The notes beneath the pieces were generated by a model. That model was not told the DNA's origin. It saw only the letters and a list, made by a program, of their open reading frames with translations, and ran no database searches. This document shows, piece by piece, positions 18,418 through 25,994 of a stretch of DNA of 64,000 nt. Every line of letters starts with the position of its first letter. Position 1 is the stretch's first letter. Source of the stretch: Actinokineospora auranticolor (GTDB taxonomy: Bacteria > Actinomycetota > Actinomycetes > Mycobacteriales > Pseudonocardiaceae); contig NZ_PTIX01000022.1 of NCBI RefSeq assembly GCF_002934265.1, positions 46,486 to 110,485 of the forward strand, in the 5' to 3' direction. A program made the position numbers and the translations under genes.

Positions 18418-19544
18418 CCCACGCGCTGCCGTTCTTCCCGCCGGACCTGTTCGACGACGACCGCGCGGTGCTGCTCGAAGCCGTGCAGCGGATCGCCACC
18501 GCGACCGAGCAGAAGTTCATCCTCGGCGAGCGCACCGCGGCCCTGGAGCGGGCGCTGCGCGCGGAGACCGGGGCCGCGGACGTGATCGCCTGCGGCAGCG
18601 GCACCACCGCGCTGACGCTCGTGCTGCGGGCCATGGACATCGGACCGGGCGACGAGGTCGTGGTGCCCGCCTTCGGCTGCGCGCCGCTGGCCTCCTCGGT
18701 GGTCTCCGTCGGCGCCACCCCGGTCTTCGCCGACGTGCACCCGTGGACCATGGTGGTCGAGCCGTACGAGGTGGAGTCCGCGGTCACCGGCCGCACCGCG
18801 GCGATCATGCCCGCGCACATGTTCTCCGTCATGGCGGACATGCCCACGCTGCGCGAACTGGCCGAGCACCACGGCGTGCGGCTGGTCGAGGACTCGGCGG
18901 TGGCCCAGGGCGGGGTGCTCGACGGCGTCCCGGCCGGGCGCTGGGGCGAGGCGGGGGTGTACTCCTTCGTGCAGGTCAAGACCTTCGGCACGATCGGCGA
19001 GGGCGGCGCCGTGGTCACCGACGACGAGGAACTCGCGCACCGCGTGCGCCTGCTGCGCAACCACGGCCAGGACGGCCGAACCCGGTTCCTGCACCACGTG
19101 GTCGGCTACAACAGCCGCTTCGACGAGGTCATGGCCGACTTCCAGCTGCACCGGCTGCCCGGGCTCGCGGGCAGGCTGCGGCGGCGCGCGGAGATCGCCG
19201 ACTACTACACCGCGCGGTTCGCCCCGCTGGTGGACTACGGCGTCCAAGCGCCGCCCGCCGGTCGGAACGGCCGCTGCTTCTACGTCTACTCGCTGCTGGT
19301 CGACCACCGCGACGCGCTGCGCCACCACCTCGCGGACCGGGGCGTGGGCAGCCACGTCTACTACCCGTCGCCGCTGCCCGCCCAGCCCGCGTTCGCCCGC
19401 TTCGCCCGGCCCGGCCAGTTCTGGCCGCACGCGGAACTGGCCTGCGCGCGCACCCTGGCCCTGCCCTGCTACCCGCACCTGACCGACGCCGAGGTGGAGC
19501 ACATCGCCGACGCCGTCTGCGACTTCTCCGGGGGACCGCGATGA
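18414..19544 (+). CDS. Second DegT/StrS-family aminotransferase
   Basis: A 376-residue homologue of the preceding gene but clearly diverged. The PLP Lys is Lys189 in YSFVQVKTFGTIGEGGA, with CGSGTTALTLVLRAMDIG near residue 60 and EDSAVAQGG near 160. Two aminotransferases in tandem suggest a diamino product or a two-substrate aminotransfer system. GTG 18414 overlaps the upstream stop and the ATG of the UbiA gene overlaps its own stop. Confidence 0.85.
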   Translation: MTHALPFFPPDLFDDDRAVLLEAVQRIATATEQKFILGERTAALERALRAETGAADVIACGSGTTALTLVLRAMDIGPGDEVVVPAFGCAPLASSVVSVGATPVFADVHPWTMVVEPYEVESAVTGRTAAIMPAHMFSVMADMPTLRELAEHHGVRLVEDSAVAQGGVLDGVPAGRWGEAGVYSFVQVKTFGTIGEGGAVVTDDEELAHRVRLLRNHGQDGRTRFLHHVVGYNSRFDEVMADFQLHRLPGLAGRLRRRAEIADYYTARFAPLVDYGVQAPPAGRNGRCFYVYSLLVDHRDALRHHLADRGVGSHVYYPSPLPAQPAFARFARPGQFWPHAELACARTLALPCYPHLTDAEVEHIADAVCDFSGGPR

Positions 19545-20479
19545 CCACGCCGCTGTCACCGGTCGTGCCCGCCCGGCTCGGCGCGTACGCCCGGCTGGCC
19601 AAGCTCGACGTCTGGGACTACTACCTGGCCCTGCCGCTGGCCTGGGCGCTGGCCGGGTTCACCCCGGCCGCGTTCGGCGTGCTGCTGGTCTTCGGCATCG
19701 GCACGGTGTGCGTGGTCGCGGGCTCGGTCGCCTTCGACGACGTCACCGGCTTCCGCGACGGCAGCGACGCGGCCAACTACGGCCCGAACGCCTCCGCCCG
19801 CCGGTTGGCCCGCAAGCCGCTGCTGACCGGCGAGCTGACCGAGGCCGAGGCGGTGCGCTTCGGCTGGGCCGCCTGCGGCGCGGGCGCGCTGCTGTGGGCG
19901 CTGGCCGCGCTGGTGGCCCCGTACGCTCCACTGTGGACAGTTCTGCTCGGCGCGCTGTGCCTGTGCTCCTCGGTGCAGTACTCCTGGGGCCTCAAGATCA
20001 GCTACCGGGGCTGGCAGGAGGTGTTCCTCGCGGGCTTCGGCACCGGCCTGGTGCTCGTCGGGCTCGGCCTGTGCACCGGGTCGGTCGGCGGGTTCGCCGC
20101 CGTCCAATCCGTCCTCTTCGGACTCGGGCCGCTGCTGTTCGGGGTCTACTCCAACACCCGCGACGCCGAGGGCGACGCCGCGGTCGGCAGGCCGACGGCC
20201 GCGGTCCTGCTCACCGAGGGGCAGAACCGGGCGTTCATCGCCTGCCTCACCGTCGCCGAGATCGCGCTCATCGTCACCGCGGCCGGTCTGGGCCCCGCGC
20301 CGTGGTGGTTCGCCCTGGCCATGCTGCCCGCCATGGGCGTGCGGGTCGCGCAGCTGCGCCGGGGCGTCGGCCTCGGCGACGCGCTCGCCGCCCGGCTGCT
20401 CGGGCTGCGCGCCCACCGCGTCACCACCGCGAGCCTGTTCGCGGTGGACCTCGTCCTCGTCCTGGGAGCGGGCTCGTGA
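19541..20479 (+). CDS. UbiA-family membrane prenyltransferase
   Basis: A 312-residue integral membrane protein with about eight hydrophobic helices. The two Asp-rich motifs of UbiA enzymes are recognisable: FDDVTGFRDG near residue 66 (instead of the usual NDxxDxxxD) and NTRDAEGD near residue 205. It should transfer a prenyl group from a prenyl diphosphate to an acceptor, or act as a membrane terpene-type enzyme. It is translationally coupled to both neighbours. The acceptor is unknown; an amino-sugar or aromatic acceptor made by the cluster is possible. Confidence 0.83.
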   Translation: MTTPLSPVVPARLGAYARLAKLDVWDYYLALPLAWALAGFTPAAFGVLLVFGIGTVCVVAGSVAFDDVTGFRDGSDAANYGPNASARRLARKPLLTGELTEAEAVRFGWAACGAGALLWALAALVAPYAPLWTVLLGALCLCSSVQYSWGLKISYRGWQEVFLAGFGTGLVLVGLGLCTGSVGGFAAVQSVLFGLGPLLFGVYSNTRDAEGDAAVGRPTAAVLLTEGQNRAFIACLTVAEIALIVTAAGLGPAPWWFALAMLPAMGVRVAQLRRGVGLGDALAARLLGLRAHRVTTASLFAVDLVLVLGAGS

Positions 20480-21780
20480 GTGCTGATCTTGACGTGGCCG
20501 TGGTGGGAGCCGGGATCGCCGGCCTCGCCGTGGCCAAGCGGTTGCGCGCGCAGGGGCGCAACGTGCACGTGTTCGAGGCGGCCGACCACGTCGGCGGCCG
20601 GATGGCCAGCGTCCGCCAGGACGGGTACGTGGCCGACACCGGCGCGGAGATGATCGGCACCACCGGCTACCCGGCCACCTGGCGGCTCGTCGAGGAACTC
20701 GGCATCGCCCGCGCGGACGTCCCGCTGATCGATGCGCCGCTGGCCATGTGGCGCGACGGCCGCGCGCACCCGCACGTCGGCGACCCGCGCGGGTTCCTCA
20801 CCGGCGCCGGGCTGCGCCCGTCCGCCCGCTGGCGCCTGGTCCGGCTGCTGGCCAACGCGGGCAGGCGCGACTACTCCACCGACCACCCGGAGGCCACCCC
20901 GCTGGGCGACCGCGCGGTCGCCGACGTCATCGGGGGCGACCTGCACGACTACCTGTTCCAGCCGCTCAGCGGCGGCTTCTACGGCTGGGACACCACCCGA
21001 GCCGCGGCCGGTCCGCTGCTCGCGCACATGCTCGCCGTCGGCGCCACCAAGACCTTCCGCACGTACCGCGACGGCATGGACACCGTGGCCCGCGCACTCG
21101 CCGAGCACACCGACGTGAGCACCGGGGTCACCGTCCGCGAGGTCGTCACCACCGGCTCCGGCGCCCGGCTGGTCGCGGACAGCACACCGCTGACCGCGCG
21201 CACGGTCGTCCTCGCGGTGCCCGCGCCGGTCGCCGCCGAGCTGCACGCCGACGCGCCGGAGTACGTCCGCCGGGTCGAGTTCCGGTCGATGATCAAGGTC
21301 TGCTGCCTGCTCGACCGCCCGCTCGACGCCATCGGCGCGGCGTTCGGGCTGGCCATCCCGGCCGTGGAGAACCCGATCCTGGCCGGTGTGGTGCTCGACG
21401 AGCGCAAGCACCCGTCCCGGGTGCCGGACGGGCGCGGCATGGCGACCCTGGTCGCGGGGCAGGAGGTCGTCACCGACCTGGTGGGCGAGTCCGACGACGA
21501 GATCGCCCGCACCCTCGTCGCCCAGGCCGAGCCGTACCTGCCGGGGCTCGCGCACGCGCTGCGCGGCACCGTCGTGGCCCGGCACCGGCACGGGCTGCCG
21601 ATGCCGACGGCGGAAGCTTTGGCCGTGCGCAAGGACTTCGTCGACCGACCACCGGCGGCCGTGGAGTACGCGGGCGACTGGTACGCGCTGCGGCCGTGCA
21701 GCGAATCGGCCGTGCGGTCGGCGGAAGTGGTCGCCGAGCGGCTGGCCGACGCGGGCGTCCCGGCGGTGGCCCGTGGCTGA
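20476..21780 (+). CDS. FAD-dependent amine-oxidase / protoporphyrinogen-oxidase-like enzyme
   Basis: A 434-residue flavoprotein with the N-terminal motif VVGAGIAGLAVAKRL, a following GGRMAS motif, and a C-terminal FAD contact AGDWYALRPCSESAVRSAE. This is the amine oxidase/PPOX/phytoene-desaturase superfamily. Directly downstream of UbiA, it may desaturate or oxidise a prenyl or amino moiety. GTG 20476 overlaps the UbiA stop. Confidence 0.8.
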   Translation: MSADLDVAVVGAGIAGLAVAKRLRAQGRNVHVFEAADHVGGRMASVRQDGYVADTGAEMIGTTGYPATWRLVEELGIARADVPLIDAPLAMWRDGRAHPHVGDPRGFLTGAGLRPSARWRLVRLLANAGRRDYSTDHPEATPLGDRAVADVIGGDLHDYLFQPLSGGFYGWDTTRAAAGPLLAHMLAVGATKTFRTYRDGMDTVARALAEHTDVSTGVTVREVVTTGSGARLVADSTPLTARTVVLAVPAPVAAELHADAPEYVRRVEFRSMIKVCCLLDRPLDAIGAAFGLAIPAVENPILAGVVLDERKHPSRVPDGRGMATLVAGQEVVTDLVGESDDEIARTLVAQAEPYLPGLAHALRGTVVARHRHGLPMPTAEALAVRKDFVDRPPAAVEYAGDWYALRPCSESAVRSAEVVAERLADAGVPAVARG

Positions 21781-22543
21781 GACCGCTCCCCACTACGTGT
21801 TCGCCACCGACTTCGAGCGCGAAGAGGAACGCCTGGCCCTCGGCGAGCGGCTGTGGGACCCGGGCACCCAGGCGCGACTCGCGGAGGTCGGCGTCGGGCC
21901 CGGCACGCGCTGCCTTGAGGTGGGTGCGGGCCGCGGGTCCATCGCCGCGTGGATGGCGGGCCGCGGCGCCGAGGTCACCGCGGTGGACATCGACACCTCG
22001 CGGCTCACCGGCCTGCACGGCGTGCGGGTCCGGCAGGCGGACGTCACCACCGACGACATCGGCCGCGACTACGACCTGGTGCACGCCCGGCTGGTGGTGC
22101 AGCACGTGGCCGACCGCGCGTCCGCCGTGCGCTGGATGGCCGCCGCGCTGCGCCCCGGCGGGCACCTCGTGCTGGAGGACACCGACTCCACGCCGCTGTT
22201 CGACACCGCGGACGGCATCATGCACGAGCGGGTCAAGCGCGCCGCGTACGCGGAGATGACCTACGCCGGCTACCACCCGCGCTGCGGCCTGCTCGACATC
22301 GACCTGATGACCGCGGTCGGCCTGGTCGACGTGCGCGCCGAGGGCCGAGCCGAGGTCGTCGAGGGCGGCGGCCTGAACGCCCGCTGGTTCGCGCTGTGGC
22401 TCGAGCACCTGCGGCCCGCCATGATCGCCCGCGGTCGGGTCGACGCCGCCGAGATCGACGCGGCCGTCGCCGACCTGGCGACCCCGGGGCACCGCTGGCT
22501 GTCGCAGGTGATGGTCACCGTCACCGGGCGGAAGGTCGCTTGA
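21773..22543 (+). CDS. SAM-dependent class I methyltransferase
   Basis: A 256-residue methyltransferase. Motif I is CLEVGAGRGSIAAWMA near residue 45, followed by VTAVDID and the DYDLVHARLVVQHV segment near residue 100. Predicted to O-, N- or C-methylate a small molecule of the cluster. GTG 21773 lies inside the upstream gene end (8-bp overlap), and its stop overlaps the ligase ATG. Confidence 0.83.
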   Translation: MAETAPHYVFATDFEREEERLALGERLWDPGTQARLAEVGVGPGTRCLEVGAGRGSIAAWMAGRGAEVTAVDIDTSRLTGLHGVRVRQADVTTDDIGRDYDLVHARLVVQHVADRASAVRWMAAALRPGGHLVLEDTDSTPLFDTADGIMHERVKRAAYAEMTYAGYHPRCGLLDIDLMTAVGLVDVRAEGRAEVVEGGGLNARWFALWLEHLRPAMIARGRVDAAEIDAAVADLATPGHRWLSQVMVTVTGRKVA

Positions 22544-24138
22544 TGGGCAAGCCAGGCGACCTGGGCACGCTCTTCGACGACCTCGTCGAACGCCGGACCG
22601 GGACGGTCGTGCGCCTGTCCCGCCCGCTCGACGTGGCACCGGACTTCGGCACCGAGTACGACGTGCCCGCGCTGGCGTCGCTGGTGCGCAACATCGCGGG
22701 CTGGCTGGCGGCGGCCGGGGTGCGGCCGGGGGACCGGGTCGCGGTCGTCAAGGCGAACCACTGGGACTACGTGCTGCTGGCCTGCGCGGCGGCGCGCGTC
22801 GGCGCGGTGCCCGCGCTGCTGTCGGACCAGCTCGCGCCGGAGACGTTGCGGGTACTGCTGTCCCGGCTCTCGCCCGCGCTGCTGGTGACCACGCGGGCGG
22901 TGCTGGAGCGGGCCGCCGAGCACGGGGTGGCGCTGCTCGGCGTGGCGCGGCGGGCGGTGACGCTGGAGGGCCGCTACCCGGACACGCTGCCCCTGGACCG
23001 GTTGCGCGGGCACGAGCCGCCACCGCCGGTGTTCCGCGACGACGACGAGCCGCTCGTCATCCACCACACCTCGGGGACCACCGGGGTGCCGAAGCTGGTC
23101 GTGCACACCAACCGGAGCCTGGTGCTCGGCCTGGCGGGCGCGGAGTCGACGCGGCTGCCGGTGGTGTCGTGCCGCAGGAAGGACACGGTCTGCTCGGCCA
23201 TCGCCTTCGCGCACGGGCGGGCGATCCCGTGGACGGCGTCGGTGCTGTGGTTGGCACCGAAGGAAGTCGTGATCATCGACGCCGACGACCCGGCCCGCGC
23301 GGAGCCCGTGCTGCGCGCGTTCCCGCCGACGACGCTGGAGGCGCTGCCGTCGACCTTCGTCCGGTGGCGGCCCCTCGCGGCGGGGGACGGCAACCCGTTC
23401 GCCGGGGTCCGGTTGTTCGTCAGCACCTTCGACGCGATGCACCCGCCGACCCTGCGCGCGTTCCTGGGGGCGACGCGGCGGCGGCCGCTGTGGGTGCAGG
23501 TGTGGGGGCAGACGGAGACGGGTCCGCTGACGTTCCGGTTCATGACCCGGCGGTCGCTGCGCGCCACGGCGGCGCGGCACCCGACCACCCGCAACCTCGG
23601 CCGCCCGGTACCCGGCCGCGTGCGGTTGCGGATCGTCGACCCCCGGACGTTCAAGCCGGTCCCGCGCGGCACCCCGGGTCTCGTCCTGGTCCGGACGGGG
23701 ACCCGGGGCGTGGATTACGTGGGGGAGCGCGCCCGTTGGGAAGCGAAGGCCGACGGGGAGTGGTGGAACACCGGGGACATCGGGGTGCGGACCAGGTTCG
23801 GCTCGTACCTGATGCTGGACCGCGAGGTCGACTTCCTACCGGGGGAGAGCTGCGTCGAACTGGAGGACGTGCTGGAGGACCGGGTGCCCGGGCTCGTGGA
23901 GTGCGTCGTGCTGGGCACCCCGGGTCGGCTGCCGCTTCCCGTCGTGGTGACCGAGAACGGCCGCCTCGACCCCACGTCCTGGCGCAAGGCGCTCGGCGAC
24001 TTGCCCGCGATGGCCGACCCGTTGGTCCTCCAGTGGGACCAGATCCCGCGCACCGGCACGGGGAAGGTCCGCCGGATGGAGCTACGCGCGGTCATCAGAA
24101 CCGGGCAGGATACCTTCGGAACCGGACGCTGGACCTAA
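22543..24138 (+). CDS. AMP-dependent synthetase/ligase (ANL superfamily)
   Basis: A 531-residue adenylating enzyme. The P-loop HHTSGTTGVPKLV near residue 175, QTETG near 325, NTGDIG near 410 and the C-terminal Lys in RTGTGKVRR are all present, so both the adenylation and the C-terminal cap domain look intact. It should activate a carboxylate to an acyl-AMP and then an acyl-thioester or amide. No carrier protein gene is visible nearby, so a CoA ligase or a direct amide-forming role is possible. Confidence 0.85.
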   Translation: MGKPGDLGTLFDDLVERRTGTVVRLSRPLDVAPDFGTEYDVPALASLVRNIAGWLAAAGVRPGDRVAVVKANHWDYVLLACAAARVGAVPALLSDQLAPETLRVLLSRLSPALLVTTRAVLERAAEHGVALLGVARRAVTLEGRYPDTLPLDRLRGHEPPPPVFRDDDEPLVIHHTSGTTGVPKLVVHTNRSLVLGLAGAESTRLPVVSCRRKDTVCSAIAFAHGRAIPWTASVLWLAPKEVVIIDADDPARAEPVLRAFPPTTLEALPSTFVRWRPLAAGDGNPFAGVRLFVSTFDAMHPPTLRAFLGATRRRPLWVQVWGQTETGPLTFRFMTRRSLRATAARHPTTRNLGRPVPGRVRLRIVDPRTFKPVPRGTPGLVLVRTGTRGVDYVGERARWEAKADGEWWNTGDIGVRTRFGSYLMLDREVDFLPGESCVELEDVLEDRVPGLVECVVLGTPGRLPLPVVVTENGRLDPTSWRKALGDLPAMADPLVLQWDQIPRTGTGKVRRMELRAVIRTGQDTFGTGRWT

Positions 24139-24149
24139 GGAGCCACACC

Positions 24150-24608
24150 GTGACCGACCGCATCGCCGTCGGACCCGCCACCCCGGACCTGTACCGGAGG
24201 TTGATCGAACTCCACACCGCGACCGACCAGGAAGCCGTCGCCGCGGGCCTGGACCAGCGGCTGCTGGAACTGGTCCGAACCCGCGCCTCCCAACTCAACG
24301 GCTGCGCCTTCTGCGTGGACATGCACACCACGGCCCTGGCCAAACTAGGTGAACCGGTCCGCCGCGTACACGCCCTGGCGGTCTGGCGCGAAAGCGGCTT
24401 CTTCGACGAGAAGGAGAGCGCGGCACTGGAACTGGCGGAGTCCATCACGGAACTCTCGGTAGACCACGTCCCGGACGAGGTCTACGACGAGGCGCTGCAC
24501 CACTTCGGCGCGGAACAGCTCCCGCACCTGGTCTGGGTGATCACCGTGATCAACGCCTTCAACCGCCTGTCGGTCACCAGCCGCAACGCCCCACCCCCGG
24601 TCAGCTAG
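24150..24608 (+). CDS. AhpD-like carboxymuconolactone decarboxylase family protein
   Basis: A 152-residue helical protein with the AhpD signature NGCAFCVDMHT (Cys-x-x-Cys followed by His) near residue 52. Family members are peroxidase partners or redox-active proteins; some decarboxylate muconolactones. AAGGA five to eight bases before GTG 24150 supports the start. Last gene of the rightward arm; beyond it lies repeat DNA. Confidence 0.82.
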   Translation: MTDRIAVGPATPDLYRRLIELHTATDQEAVAAGLDQRLLELVRTRASQLNGCAFCVDMHTTALAKLGEPVRRVHALAVWRESGFFDEKESAALELAESITELSVDHVPDEVYDEALHHFGAEQLPHLVWVITVINAFNRLSVTSRNAPPPVS

Positions 24609-24619
24609 CCCACCACCAC

Positions 24620-24855
24620 ACTCCACCCACCGCTTCCCTTTTCTCGCCCCAGCCATCCACACCACCGCCGCTGGGTCCCGTTCCTGCCTAACGCTTTTCT
24701 CCCCAGCCACCCCCACGAACGCCGCTGGATCCCACCCCACCCAACACTCTTCTCCCTCCTAGCCACCTCCCACCACCACCGCAGGATCCAAGCCTCCACC
24801 CCACACATTTCTCCCTAGCCACCCCCGCAACCGCCGCAGGATCCCCACCCCCCCC
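24620..24855. repeat. Degenerate tandem repeat, C-rich on the + strand
   Basis: About four diverged units of roughly 50-60 bp, each containing a TTCTC(C/G)C pyrimidine stretch, an AGCCACCCCC-like core and a CCGC(T/A)GGATCC end. The strand is strongly C-rich and purine-poor. No gene sense is apparent. It directly follows the AhpD-like gene. Confidence 0.6.
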
Positions 24856-24881
24856 ACCGAGCGCAACGCGCCCCACCATTC

Positions 24882-25025
24882 GCCTTGATTGGGTGGACTT
24901 GCTTTGTGTGGGGGGACGGACCTGCCAAGCTTCCCGGCGGGTGGGGTGGCTTGCCATCCCCACCGCTTTTGCCCCGCCGCAGGTTCGTAGGGGCCCCGCG
25001 CAAAGCAAGTTCACTCAATCGAGGC
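24882..25025 (+). repeat. 144-nt palindromic element, copy 1 (long imperfect hairpin)
   Basis: Arms 24882-24906 and 25001-25025 pair over 25 positions; the only three non-Watson-Crick pairs are G-U if the + strand is RNA. Pairing continues through 24907-24913 with 24994-25000, then 24916-24925 (ACGGACCTGC) with 24979-24988, and a G/C-rich apical part. The inner ~95 nt are nearly identical to copy 2, while the arms differ by compensatory changes. No open frame is needed to explain this conservation. Confidence 0.8.
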
Positions 25026-25156
25026 CGCCCTTGTTTTTCGCGTGGGGCTGGACTGATGAACCCGGCCCGGCGCTGGTCTGGCCTGGGTGGTGAGGTGGGT
25101 ATCGATCTACCCAGCGGGGACCTGTTCTCCCGTGGTCTGAACGCGACATCGAGCGT

Positions 25157-25300
25157 TGCTCGATGGGGTGAAACGTCTTTGTGCGGGGCCCCTACGAACC
25201 TGCGGTGGGGCAAAGCGGTGGGAGGGGCAAGCCAACCCACCCGCAGGGGAAGCTTGGCAGGTCCGTCCCCCCACACAAAGACGTTCCACCCCATCGAGCA
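25157..25300 (-). repeat. 144-nt palindromic element, copy 2 (inverted)
   Basis: The reverse-complement counterpart of the element at 24882-25025, also exactly 144 nt. Arms 25157-25183 and 25274-25300 pair over 27 positions with one exception, which is a G-U pair if the minus strand is RNA. The interior matches copy 1 closely (shared GGACGGACCTGCCAAGCTTC and GCAGGTTCGTAGGGGCCCCG). The spacer between the copies is 131 bp. Confidence 0.8.
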
Positions 25301-25335
25301 GACAGCGGGGGCGCGAAGAGTCAGGTGGTGGGTCG

Positions 25336-25735
25336 GGCTGGCACACGTCGGCGGGCAGCGGGTTCGGCCTGGCGGGGCGGTGACGGGTTGCGAGGCGGTC
25401 TGGCCTGGGTGGGCGAGTGCGGCTCGGGCGGGTGGGGGCCGGGCCAGCACACGTCGATGGGTAGCGGGTTCGGGCTGGCGAAGCGACCTGGGTGGAGAGG
25501 GCGTGTGCGGCTCGCGCGGGTGGAGGCCGGGCTGGCACGGGTCGATCGGTAGCGGGTTCGGCCTGGCGGGGCGGCAAAGAGGTTGCGAGATGGCCTGGGC
25601 GGGGAGGGCGTGTGCGGCTTGGGCGGGTGGAACCGGGCTGGCACACGTCGGCGGGCAGCGGGTTCGACCTGGCGGGGCGGGGACAGTTGCGAGGTGGCCT
25701 GGGTGGGGTGGGCGTGTGCGGCTTGGCTGGGGCTG
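25336..25735. repeat. Tandem repeat of about 100 bp, four units, G-rich on the + strand
   Basis: Four diverged units begin near 25338, 25441, 25529 and 25639 with the pattern GGC(T/C)(G/A)GCAC..GTCG followed by GGGTTCGGCCTGGCG. Later in each unit come GAGNNGGCCTGGG-type and GTGTGCGGCTTGGG-type segments. All frames are open in places only because of composition. Not recognised as a known element. Confidence 0.65.
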
Positions 25736-25751
25736 GGTCACTTTTTGTTTT

Positions 25752-25890
25752 GACCACCCCGAGGGCCCCAAGCACAGCCCCCGCCCTCCTCTGGGGGGAC
25801 AACCCTGCTCCAGTCTATCGGCACCAGGGCGCCGGGGAAGAGGCCGCGAAATCCTGTGGATCGTCGCGGCGGATGGGGATAACTCGCGAT
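25752..25890. repeat. Dispersed intergenic repeat, copy B
   Basis: Matches 2827-2965 over about 138 bp, with near-identity from CACAGCCCCCGCCCTCCTCT through CTCCAGTCTATCGG, then ATCCTGTGGAT and GGGGATAAC. The DnaA-box-like TGTGGATAA of copy A is degenerate here. It separates the tandem repeat block from the 3' end of the encapsulin operon. Confidence 0.7.
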
Positions 25891-25994
25891 CAAGGAAATT
25901 CGCTGCTGGGTGGGTAGGCGGGCGCTGGGGCGGCGGGTTCGGCTTGGGGGTGTAAGGGTTCTTGGCGTGGTGTGAGTAGCGGGAAAGGGAGCGC

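Noticed and set aside
24885..25955. Open frames of up to 356 codons across the repeat block
   Set aside because: They translate the repeats and hairpins; conservation follows RNA/DNA pairing, not codons, and there is no ribosome site.
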